64,000 nucleotides of DNA from Plasmodiophora brassicae (taxonomy: Eukaryota; Endomyxa: Phytomyxea; Phytomyxea; Plasmodiophorida): the NCBI GenBank assembly GCA_036867785.1, contig CP145416.1, positions 124,001 through 188,000 on the forward strand, in the 5' to 3' direction. Under the pieces are notes generated by a model. It had not been told where the DNA came from. It searched no databases and saw only the letters and a list, made by a program, of their open reading frames with translations. Positions 12,011 to 21,304 of this stretch are shown piece after piece. Position 1 is the first letter of the stretch, and every line of letters begins with the position of its first letter. A program made the translations under genes and the position numbers.

Positions 12011-13198
12011 TCACTGGGTCAGCAGGCCAGTCAGGTGGTGCTCGTACTGGGACGGGAAGTGGTCACCGAGGCCCGGTATCGGGATTAGGGAAACGAGGAA
12101 GACGGCCTGCAGGAAGCGCTGGCCAGGTTGCACGAGGTAGCCGAGCGCGTCCGCGATGCTGTACAGGGGCGACAGCCACAACTGGCTCCGGCGATTGAAC
12201 TCGATGTCTTCGGGATCGTCCAGGAACCTGCCGTCCTTCGTCACGAACCGCTCCTTCTGGACATGGCGTAGGTCGGCCATGTGCAGCGCCTTGGGCACGA
12301 TGTCCGCCGCATGCACGAAGCGAATGTTCTTCCTCTCGAACATGCTTTCGAACGAGTCCCGGTACTGGGTATCGCCTGTTCGCGGCTGCCCGAACGTGAT
12401 GCAGGTCATTCGCGCCTGGATCGCCGGGTCCGCCAACTGGCAGAACACGTTGGCGAACGCCCCGCCAAGGCTGTGTCCGGTGACGAACACTTCCCTGGGC
12501 TTGTTCGCGGGCATGTTCAGCACCGTCTGGATTTGCTGCAGAGCGTTTCCACCCTTGCCCGAATCCGGCTGGCGTACGAGCGCTGTGTAGAACCCATAGT
12601 GGACGCCTCCCTTGCCGTCCGGTAGTGGCGTCGGGACCGCGGCGGCGTCGACGATGATCTGCGCCAGGTTCAGCGGTTCCGTGCCCTGGAATACGACGAC
12701 GACGGCGCGCTCGGTGGTGAACAGGTACGCCGAGACCGTTTCCCGGATGCGAATCAGGCAGAAGTTCTTCATGCCCCACTTGGTCGAGACGACGTCTTCC
12801 ACGATCCGAGAGTCCTCGTAGGCGAGCTTGGCGCACATGATCATGAAGTGGTTGTTGTAAACGTGGTCGTTGACGCATATCTTGCTGGGATCCTTCCAGG
12901 GGAACATCGTCCGCGCGTCCGCGGCGTACTTCGGGTCGAGATTAAACCGCGGGCTAGCGATATTCACAAGGGAATACGACACACGCTCGTCGTTCCTGGT
13001 CTTATACTTGCCGGCAAACACGATCGTGAGGACGTCCTGCAGGCGAGCCGACAGCCAGAGGAATACGCACTCCAGATGGCACCTCTCGACAACGTACTTG
13101 GTGAGGCCGATCAGTAACAACTGGTAAGCGTGCACGTACGACTCCTTCGATGCCGCCTTGGCATGATCCACAACGCTCCAGAAACTCACGGACGCCAT
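12011..13198 (-). CDS. Class 3 (fungal-type) lipase-domain protein
   Basis: Class 3 alpha/beta-hydrolase fold acyl-glycerol lipase. The nucleophile elbow is VTGHSLGGAFANVF; the oxyanion region reads VVVVFQGTEPLNL (G-T/P in place of RGT); the probable catalytic Asp is in RFVHAADIVP and the terminal His in YEHHLTG. Intronless, about 395 residues from ATG 13198. The 130-residue N-terminus is amphipathic and hydrophobic (AYQLLLIGLTKYVVE, LQDVLTIVFAG), suggesting membrane association. Substrate cannot be inferred. Confidence 0.85.
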   Translation of the reverse strand: MASVSFWSVVDHAKAASKESYVHAYQLLLIGLTKYVVERCHLECVFLWLSARLQDVLTIVFAGKYKTRNDERVSYSLVNIASPRFNLDPKYAADARTMFPWKDPSKICVNDHVYNNHFMIMCAKLAYEDSRIVEDVVSTKWGMKNFCLIRIRETVSAYLFTTERAVVVVFQGTEPLNLAQIIVDAAAVPTPLPDGKGGVHYGFYTALVRQPDSGKGGNALQQIQTVLNMPANKPREVFVTGHSLGGAFANVFCQLADPAIQARMTCITFGQPRTGDTQYRDSFESMFERKNIRFVHAADIVPKALHMADLRHVQKERFVTKDGRFLDDPEDIEFNRRSQLWLSPLYSIADALGYLVQPGQRFLQAVFLVSLIPIPGLGDHFPSQYEHHLTGLLTQ

Positions 13199-13474
13199 GT
13201 GCCCGAACCCCGGTCCAGCGCCGTCCCGCCAATGTCGAATGTGGGTGTCACCCACCTTGCACAGGGCACGTGACGCGCGCGTGCCTCTGCGCCTTGTGGA
13301 ACCATTACCATCCTGTTGACGCCTGCATCGTGAGGAATTTTCAACCTAAATGGGCGCATACATGAACTTGTTTACACGGTAAAGGGATGGGGAGCTATTT
13401 CTGGACGGCTGCGCAGTGGAGCCCACATGGGGAACCGGGAACGTTGTTCAGAGACGGGAAGATTCTTTGTTGAA

Positions 13475-13486
13475 GTCCGCCACGGA
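13475..13486 (+). promoter_or_regulatory. GTCCGCCACGGA motif upstream of spermidine synthase
   Basis: The 12-mer GTCCGCCACGGA lies 36 bp before the ATG of spermidine synthase. The same 12-mer is found 49 bp before RPS23 and (in inverted orientation) about 50 bp before eS30, and its core CCGCCACGG is repeated three times upstream of ALKBH8. Placement suggests a promoter-proximal or 5'UTR element. The remaining 13199-13521 interval holds no gene. Confidence 0.5.
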
Positions 13487-13521
13487 GCGCAGCAGCGGGT
13501 CACCACTCTTCAGCAACGACC

Positions 13522-14433
13522 ATGACGAAGACGGTGTGGTCGGGTGGCAGCATCACCGACGACGGGTGGTTCGTCGAGGATGACACGCAGTGGCCGGGGC
13601 ATCGCCAGGCGCTGAAGGTGCTGGAAATCCTGTACCAGGGCAAGTCCAGGTTCCAGGACGTCCTCGTGTTCAAGTCGCAGTGCCATGGCAATGTGCTCGT
13701 GCTGGACGGGGTTGTCCAGCTGACGGAGCGGGACGAGGCAGCGTACCAGGAGATGCTGACGCACATCCCGATGATGCTGCACCCGAACCCGAAGAACGTC
13801 CTGATCATCGGCGGCGGTGACGGTGGCATCATTCGGGAGGTCGCCCGGTACGCCAGCGTGGAATCGATCACCATCTGCGAGATCGACGATGTCGTCATGG
13901 ACGTCTGCAAGCGGTTCTTCCCGACCATGTCGGCGTCCTGGAAGGACCCGCGCTTGAGCGTCGTCTGCGATGATGCGTCTGTGTACGTGAAGGATCCGTC
14001 GCTTCGCGGCACGTTCGACGTCATCCTGTCGGACACGAGCGATCCGAACGGGCCGGCCCGGCCGCTGTTCGAGAAGCCGTTCTACAGCGACCTTCGCGAG
14101 CTGCTACGCCCCGGTGGCCTCGTCTGCACCCAGTCCGAATCGATCTGGACGCACCTGCCGCTCATCAAGAGGCTGGTCCAGAACGGGCGCGAACTGTTCG
14201 GGTGCGCCCAGTACGCGACAACGCAGGTGCCCACCTACCCGGGAGGCCAGATCGGGTTCCTCGTCTGCCGCCGCTCGGACGAACGACTCCAGGAAACCGA
14301 CGATATGACCGTCATCAGGAACACGGCCGGCACCGACTCATCATTCCTTCAGGCCCTCTCGTACTACTCGCCGGACCTGCACCGGGCCGCGTTCACGCTT
14401 CCTGCGTTCGTCGCCCGCGAACTCACAAACTGA
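13522..14433 (+). CDS. SPDS: Spermidine synthase
   Basis: Transfers the aminopropyl group of decarboxylated S-adenosylmethionine to putrescine. Intronless, 303 residues, matching the usual length. Family blocks in order: YQGKSRFQDVLVFKS, VLDGVVQLTERDEAAYQEML (putrescine side), the nucleotide-binding IGGGDGGIIREVARY, the acidic EIDDVVMDVC, the catalytic-Asp block SDTSDPNGPARPLF, and C-terminal YPGGQIGFLVC. The ATG at 13522 sits right before the conserved N-terminal GGSITDDGWFVEDDTQWPG, as in plant and fungal enzymes. Cytosolic polyamine pathway. Nothing unusual apart from the lack of introns. Confidence 0.97.
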   Translation: MTKTVWSGGSITDDGWFVEDDTQWPGHRQALKVLEILYQGKSRFQDVLVFKSQCHGNVLVLDGVVQLTERDEAAYQEMLTHIPMMLHPNPKNVLIIGGGDGGIIREVARYASVESITICEIDDVVMDVCKRFFPTMSASWKDPRLSVVCDDASVYVKDPSLRGTFDVILSDTSDPNGPARPLFEKPFYSDLRELLRPGGLVCTQSESIWTHLPLIKRLVQNGRELFGCAQYATTQVPTYPGGQIGFLVCRRSDERLQETDDMTVIRNTAGTDSSFLQALSYYSPDLHRAAFTLPAFVARELTN

Positions 14434-14740
14434 TTCTGCCAATGTCCCATTAATACATGATCAACACTGGTGAGGTTCCAGTCGGCACCTACGGCGGCTG
14501 CCCCTGATGACTTTGACGAGCACATTTCCGCTCCGAACGCACGGCCATGGCCAGCAGCGATGGCACGGTAACGCCCACGGCTATATTTGGCGCCCCGCGA
14601 GTCATAGCCCAGGGGGCGCCCCTCCTACCCGTCCCACAACGCACCTCCTCGCGCAACACGCAGTACTGGTTGCTGCGTTGAGGACCATCCAGACCCTGAT
14701 GCCCCGCTAAGGAGTCCTGCGACGGTCGATCCTCCACCTC

Positions 14741-16161
14741 ATGATGGCGTGCCTGTACGCGTTCTCGGACGACATCTGCGACGTGATCGTGTCGTTCGTC
14801 GTCAGCGACGACATCGTCGGCCGCATGAAGTTCATCGAGCGACTGGCGCAGGTCGATCGACGGCACAGGTCGCATTCGGTCGCAATGCAGCGTCGTCTGG
14901 TCCTAAGCGGGTCGATGAGGCTCGCCCGCGACCCGATCGTCCGGCGCTACCTGGAAATCAAGCACGTCACCGAACATGAGGCCGACGTCGTCGTGGACGT
15001 CGACGAGTGCATAATGACGAATGTAATCCAGCTGTTTGGCGACAACCTGGCCTGTAATCGTTGGCACGGCACGTTACCCGGAGAGGAACGCGACGTGCCA
15101 AGTTCCATCACGGTCGTTCTCCAAAGCCTCCGACCCGGCAGAGCCCACGACGCGTTCGTCACCGAGCTTCGTCAAATGCTAACGGATGCGTGCCTGTTCC
15201 CGAACCCGCTGCTGGTCGTCAAAATCCTTCGGGAAACGATCCGCTTCCCGGCCGTCATCCCGCCATGGCTGCTCGTCGACCTGCTCAAGTCGTCCCTGCC
15301 CAGCAACGACCCACTCAGCATGGCCTGCGCGTACGCCATCATCACCGACTCGAGATGGAAGTCGGGCAAACCCGTCTACCGACGCCCAATTGTCCCGAAC
15401 GTCCTATTGCACAGCCTGTTCCGTCGCGGCCATGGCCTAAGGTAATACGTCCGGGGCCCCGCCCTGTCCGAAGGTGGGCGATACGTCAACAGCTGACCCC
15501 CTGCCGTAGTGTCAGTCGCGAACAATACGACGTGGAGGAGCGGGTCATGACGGGCATTGGCATGCAGGCGCAGGACGTGCTCGACCTGTACCGGGCGGCC
15601 TCCGACCTGGGCCACGCCGCGCACATCTACACGTTCTGGAGGAACTTTGACCGCCTGATCGACGCCGGTGGCATCGCGCGCGCCGACCTCGCCCCGTTGT
15701 ACTGCCTGGCGGCGCCAGCGCGCGCACCGGCCGTCGTTCCATCGACGAAGGCGCCTGCGCACGCGCTGCGCCTGCTGCCCGCCTTGTTGCAGGTGTCCGT
15801 CCTGGTCCACGCTGTGCTGGCCCTAGTCCGGATCATTGTCGTCGTCGATGTCGGCCTGCCAGCGCTGGCCTGGTTCGCCCTCGGCGATTGCTGTCAGGTC
15901 GGGTTACGCGTGCGACTATGGCATCCACCGGTGCGCTGCCAATTGGTCTGGGTCCGTTTCTGGGTGGCGCAGACCCTCGACCTGACGTGGGTCGTGTTGT
16001 GCCACACGACCGTCATCTCCAGCGTAACGTCGGCGATCGCCCGACGAGTACTCGGCCCGCTCCTCGTCCCGGAGACGCTCATCGTCGTCTTCGACTGGTT
16101 CATCCTCGTACCCGTCTGGGTGGGCACACTGAACACCCCGAATACATTAACGGTGGGCTAG
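14741..16161 (+). CDS. Unknown protein with C-terminal membrane segments
   Basis: Two exons (14741-15441, 15510-16161) joined by a 68-nt GTAATA...CCGTAG intron give 450 residues. The N-terminal half is soluble and helical (FSDDICDVIVSFVVSDDIVG). The C-terminal half carries several hydrophobic stretches (LLQVSVLVHAVLALVRIIVV, LIVVFDWFILVPVWVG). No family recognised. Either of two adjacent ATGs may start it, and an upstream exon from ATG 14551 is possible but unsupported by phase. Its TAG (16159-16161) overlaps the stop of the convergent neighbour through a CTAG palindrome. Confidence 0.5.
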
Positions 16162-16466
16162 AGTGTCAGTTGCGCGGCCATGGCCTCGATGTCGTCCAGG
16201 GACAGCTGCTGTAAGGCTTGCTCGTAATTCCGGCGGAACTTCGCGACACCGGCGTCGTCCTCGAAGACGTCCCGCACCATGTCCCAGAACGGTCGCGACG
16301 ACGCGGACGTCGCCGGCAGACGCACGGACGCCGCACCACGATTGTCCGGACCCGGCGGTGCCGTCGATGTCGTCATCGCCGGCAGGTCGTTCGCCCGGGG
16401 GTTGTAATCGCGCGGGCGCACCACCTCGTACTTGGCGAGCTCGCGCTGGAAGCTGTCGTCGTCCAT
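16158..16466 (-). CDS. Small unknown protein
   Basis: 102 residues from ATG 16466, single exon. Begins DDDSFQRELAKYEVVRPRDY, has a Pro/Ser/Thr-rich middle, then a helical C-terminus (KFRRNYEQALQQLSLDDIEA). No family recognised with certainty. Its stop codon is the reverse complement of the neighbouring stop: both use CTAG at 16158-16161. Divergent, 270 bp, from the next gene. Confidence 0.5.
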   Translation of the reverse strand: MDDDSFQRELAKYEVVRPRDYNPRANDLPAMTTSTAPPGPDNRGAASVRLPATSASSRPFWDMVRDVFEDDAGVAKFRRNYEQALQQLSLDDIEAMAAQLTL

Positions 16467-16736
16467 CGATGGGCGACCACACCGCGCAATCCGTGGGCGC
16501 ACACGCCGCTGCAGTTCGCGCCCGCGCTCCAAAAAACATCCGCATGGGCTCGGGACCGGGTACGAGGAGAACGCCCCCGCTGAGTGTTCCACTGTCGGCC
16601 GGCCGCTGCTCTCCGTCCGGCTCAAGCAAGTACCGCCGTAGGGTAGTTCGTGACTTGTCCGCATGCAGCTGCTGGCCGTGACGTGGTCAGCAGCGCGCGA
16701 CGCGTTTTTGCGCCATTTCGGGACCGGTGCGGGGCG

Positions 16737-18752
16737 ATGAACAACGGCGCGGGCGGCGTCGGGCTGGCGGCGCGGCTCCGATGGGGGTTCGCGGCGATCG
16801 CCGGCGCGATCTGCGGCCTCATGCTGATCTTCATGCTGATCGAGGATCTGGACTCGTATGACGGCGGGTCGAGGCGGCTGGGCGCTGCGCTCGCCGTGTC
16901 GCGCGTGCCCGTCGCACGGGACGGGCTGGCGCCCGGCGCGCTACATTTGCCACCGGCGTGGTTGAATTCCCAGGATCGGTCCATTGCCAGTGCGCCACTG
17001 GCAGCCCTACTGGCTGCCCGGCTCGGCGTCGACGTATCCCTGACGAGTAATGGCAGCAGCGCGTCACTGCCGTTGGCGACCGACGAGGACCTCGCGCTGA
17101 GGCATTTGAATTTGTCATCCAGGACGCACTTGTTCAGTTTGGACGGCGGATCATCGATTGGGTTGTTCACCATTCAATCCCAATTGGTCGCGTCGTCGCG
17201 TGACGCATCCGTCGCTACCACCGTCCTGCTGTGGTCTAGGCCGTCGTCAGCGGTTGTGAGAAGGCGGGGCCAGTTTGACCCCCAGAAACCGCGAATCCTC
17301 GTTGACGATTGGACGGTACCTTGACGAGCACGATGACGAAGGCGTCGATGTGACATTGTCTTCCCGTACAGGTTCGTTTTGAAGAGTCCTTCCCTGGGTC
17401 GTTGGAGCGTTTCACTGTTGACCAATCGGACCGGCGGCTCCTGATCGTTCTCCGGGACGCTGACGATGCGACTCGCGATCTGACATTGCTGTCGTTCGAC
17501 GAACAGTGGAGAAAGCAGAGTGTATCCACACGCAAGTCGTACAAGTCGGGCGCTGTGCTCGCCGTTGCAGTAACGTCGTCGGATCAGATCGTCTATGCGC
17601 TTGATGGCGACTCTCGCCAGTTCGTGTCTATCGCCATCGGAGACAGTGCCCGCGCGCCCCTCCCTGCTCTAGGTTGGCTGTCTGCGTCCGAAATGTTTTC
17701 CAAATCATTAATATGCGGTTGGCGTCGTAGGGCCTGCCGTGACGCCTCGCAGCGAAGTCGTTCGGACGGCCGGCATCGTTTCCGTACCGTTCGCATCACG
17801 ACCAGCTGACGGGAACGACCATGTGATCGTGGCTCAGTTCTACGGGGACCGGCTTCGCCAGTTTTACACTGTGAAGTCGTACGAGCTCGACGCGAGCATG
17901 TCCAAATGGACGCTCAGTCGTTTGCTCTCGACCAAGGAGTTTGCCGCTGCTGAAACAGCGATCAGCCTTCCCGATATTCAAGCTGTGTCCAACTTTGTTA
18001 TTGGTATGACACCGTGTCCGGCCGGTGCTCTGAAGCAAGTGGGCTGATCTATGCTCTTGGACAGCGTCATCGCCGAATACAGCTTGCATAACATCCACGC
18101 CTTTCGTCATGACGATCGATTCGTCGCTGGCCGCCAAACCCATCAAGATTATCAACCTCGATCCAAGACTGCAGTTCACCCATGTCGCGTTGGACGACGA
18201 TGGCGACTTGATCGCTCTTGCCGACAGTGTATATCGCTTTACGTCCTTGACGTCGTTCCACGCGTTCTGATATCGTGGCCACAGTTTAATAGTCTCGTGT
18301 TCCTGGCTCGAGCAACGGACCGATACGCCCCTGTACATTGGGAAGTCCAGATGGAGTTCTCTGTTCCTGCAGAGTTGTCCCACCTCCGGATAATGTCGAT
18401 AGCCTTGTTGAAGCGTGGCTCCATTCTTGGTGAATTGACGCTCGCCCGTCCACAATCGACCCGAAGCGCTGATGTTTGCATGTACCCAGTGGTCATCCTT
18501 GAAGGTGGCGTTCTCGTATCCTTTGACCTGGATCGTCAACGCGCCGAAGACCTCACCGCCGTCCTCGATATCCACTGGGAGATCGTCCTCGGCGTAATAT
18601 CCCTCGTCCTGTACGCGTTCCTCAGCCGTCTGGGCGGTAACGCCGGCGCCGCAGCCACCGGGAACAACAACATTACCCGGCAACGGGCGGTCCCCGAGGC
18701 ACCGCCGGCTCCCCCATTGCCCGTCGTGTCGCAGTCGTCAATAAATCAATGA
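16737..18752 (+). CDS. Membrane protein, N- and C-terminal TM, large luminal/extracellular region
   Basis: Five exons (16737-17315, 17372-17672, 17731-18003, 18083-18228, 18285-18752) give 588 residues; every junction is GT-AG and the phases 0,1,1,0 add up to one frame. There is an N-terminal TM (RWGFAAIAGAICGLMLIFML) and a C-terminal TM (VLGVISLVLYAFLSRL) before a Pro-rich tail (APPAPPLPV). The region between is beta-rich with repeated hydrophobic-strand/turn patterns (LLIVLRDADDATRDLTLLSF, IVYALDGDSRQFVSIAIGD, DDDGDLIALADS), reminiscent of a beta-propeller, though no named family is recognised. Its stop is 13 bp from the stop of the convergent J-domain gene. The long minus-strand ORF across 17796-18683 is a shadow. 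Confidence 0.6.
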
Positions 18753-18765
18753 GAGCGCCGCCGCG

Positions 18766-19759
18766 TCAGAGAGACTCGTACACGGGCTGCAGGACTTTGT
18801 AAATCTCCTCGGCCTCGACGATCTCCTCGAGCGACCTCGACGACGACGACACGAACCGGTCGGGATGGAACGCGAGCAGGGCACGGCGGAACGCGCGCCG
18901 CAGGCTGGGCCCGGCGGCGAAGTCGGGCGCGAACTCGGCCAGTAACGCGCGCGGCGACCTGCCCCGCGCCCGTCGCGACACGTCCTCCCCGATGCGCTCC
19001 TGAACGCGCTGTGTCAGCCGTTGCCGGCACAAGGTCGCTCTGAAACGGTCCTCACCTGCAGACGCGATTTCGTTTCCGCCATCGTCCGGTTCGTCGCCTG
19101 CTCGTCGCGGAACTGCTGGACGCGATCCTCGCCGGGATCACGACGACGACGACTATCCGGTGGTGGCGACCGGCGCGGCACGAGCGCCGCCGTACCTGTT
19201 GCTGATGCTCGGGCTTCGATGGTCGGCGAGGTCTGCGCCCACAGGCGGCGGTCGTCGAGGCGCTGCAGCGCGGAGAACGATCGCAGGTCGCTGCGGAGCA
19301 CGTTGTGCAGGGCGATCGTCGTCCGGACGGCGCGCGCTCGCCGTCCCGAAACGTCCCTGCTCGGCTCGTGTTCCTTCCGGAACACGAGCGACGACCTGGT
19401 GCGTTTCGCAGGTGGCGCATCATACGCGTGCGGGGGTTCCCGTTCGGCGCGCGCCCGGTCTGTAGGGCACACGACGTCAGCAGCAATCGGAAGGGGGGGC
19501 GGCGACCCCGGGGACGTCACGCGACCAGACATCGTTTCGGGGAACACCATTCGCTGTCCGCCGCCGCGTCCGTTTCAGCCAGGCGCTTCGCCGCACTGCG
19601 TCGATGGTCGACCCGGACCCGCTTGGCTGGCCGGTCGCTGTCGCCTGCGACGATATTACTCTCGTCGTCGTCATCGATGCTCATCGCATCCGACGCCATC
19701 CGCCGGAGCCAGACAGCAACAAAAAACGCGCGACTCGCAACGCTGAGTTTTGCGCCCAT
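18766..19759 (-). CDS. J-domain-like protein (divergent, HPD motif at C-terminus)
   Basis: The C-terminal exon (19008-18766) carries RRAFRRALLAFHPDRF, with the HPD tripeptide after an amphipathic helix II, then a helix III-like IVEAEEIYKVLQPVYE; this resembles auxilin-type J-domains that recruit Hsp70. A 47-nt intron (19009-19055) separates it from a basic, disordered exon. A further intron from about 19523 to 19462 joins an N-terminal exon with the acidic/basic SIDDDDESNIVAGD and KRVRVDHRR (nuclear-type). Start at 19759, or 19699 if the shorter Met is used. The lack of a G/F region or zinc fingers makes it a class C type J-protein if functional. Confidence 0.55.
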
Positions 19760-19922
19760 GTTTTGCTGTCCCGTTACTCGGACCGCGTGGGTGGCTTCCC
19801 GGACTAAATATATCCGACGACCATCCGGGAACCTTCACTGCCGCCCATGCTGGGGGATACCTTGGTGCCATGGTACGTAGTACCGTGGGCGATCGCGTGT
19901 CGTCCATAGCTGTCATGGGATA

Positions 19923-21279
19923 ATGGTGTGCCTGCCGCCGTGCCTGGCGGGGACCCGCGTGGCGCCGGACGACGATGCCACGAAGCGGATCGACCAGGAG
20001 TTCCGCGAGGAACAGCGTGCCACGACGAACGTCTGCCGTCTGCTGCTCCTGGGGACCGGTACGTGATCATCCAGACGATACGCCTGATCTGTGGGTCACC
20101 CCAGCGGGTAATAATCAGGGAACTCGGGGAAGTCCACCCTGCTGAAGCAGCTGTTTGAGATCTATGGAACGCCCATGAACGATAGGGAGCGCCTGCTGTA
20201 CAAATCGGCGCTGTTTACCAACGCGGTCACATCTCTGGCAGTGCGTACAACGCCCCCGTTCGCCAACGAACAGCGCAGGCGCTGACGCCTCGCCAGGCTC
20301 TAATCGCGGCTGCGGAAACACTCGACGAGTCGCTGGGGACCCGGCTGGCCGGCGATGCGGTCGAGTGCAGGGACGCGTTCAAGCGGTTCCAGTCGCAGCT
20401 GGCCGTATGGGACAAGCCCGCCCGACCGCCCGGCCCCGACATCGCCTACGTCATGTCGAGGCTCTGGGCTGACAAAGGCATCCAGAACGCGTACAGCAAC
20501 CGGACGAAATTCAACCTGCCCGATTCCGCGGCCTACGTGCTCGACAAGGTCTACGACTGGGTGTCCGAGGACTATGTCCCCACCAAGCAGGACGTCGTCA
20601 TGGCCCGCATCCGGACCACTGGTAGGGAGCGCGCGCCCCTGTTGTGCCACCTGGCTTGCCAACGACGTCTGGGCGCTCTCGCAGGGATCGTCGAGCGCGA
20701 GTTCCGGTTCCAGCAGACGACCCTGTTCAAATTGGTGGACGTCGGCGGGCAGAGGAACGAACGGCGGAAATGGCGTAAGGGCGACGACGTCGCGGTTGCG
20801 CCAGGCGCGCCTATAGGTTCCCTCACATGACACGTGCGCGCATAGTGCATTGCTTCTCGGACGTCGGCGCGATCATCTTCGTCGTGTCGCTGTCCGACTT
20901 CGAGCTGCGCCTCGAGGAGGACTCGTCCGTGAATCGCCTGCACGAGGCGATCACGTTGTTCTCCGAGATCTGCAACTACCCCAGCTTCGAGAACATCCCC
21001 ATCATTCTGTTCCTCAACAAGAAGGACATCCTGAAGCAGCGGCTGGCCGAGGGCGCCAACCTGCGCACCGCCTTCCCCGAGTACGTGGGCCCATCCACGT
21101 ACGACGACGTCGTCGACTACATCGGCAGGGCGTTGCACAAGGTGAACAGGGACCGGCGCAAGACGATCCTGACGTACAGGACGTGCGCGACCGACGCCGA
21201 TAACGTCAAGCGGGTGTTCGAGGCGCTGTCCCGGGTCCTGATCGAGCGCAGCCTGCAGGACAGCGGCCTGATTGTATAA
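19923..21279 (+). CDS. Heterotrimeric G-protein alpha subunit
   Basis: Five exons (19923-20058, 20119-20240, 20297-20621, 20685-20774, 20846-21279) give 368 residues. G1 P-loop GTGNSGKST (usually GAGESGKST), switch I ARIRTTG with the toxin-modifiable Arg, switch II DVGGQRNERRKW, G4 FLNKKD, G5 TCATD. The helical domain (residues about 65-180) is complete. The N-terminus is MVCLPPCL: no Gly2, so no myristoylation signal, but two Cys that could be palmitoylated. The C-terminal receptor-contact tail ends DSGLIV. The intron inside the P-loop (after GTG) is GTACGT...ATCAG. Couples membrane receptors to effectors. Confidence 0.93.
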
Positions 21280-21304
21280 CATGTGTCGGCGTCGGGCGCC
21301 TGCG

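Noticed and set aside
15446-15546. Two separate genes at 14741-15445 and 15547-16161
   Set aside because: A 68-nt intron at 15442-15509 joins them in frame, phase 2.
17796-18683. Long minus-strand ORF of 295 codons
   Set aside because: The plus strand splices into a phase-perfect membrane protein across the same region; the minus frame shows no family motif.
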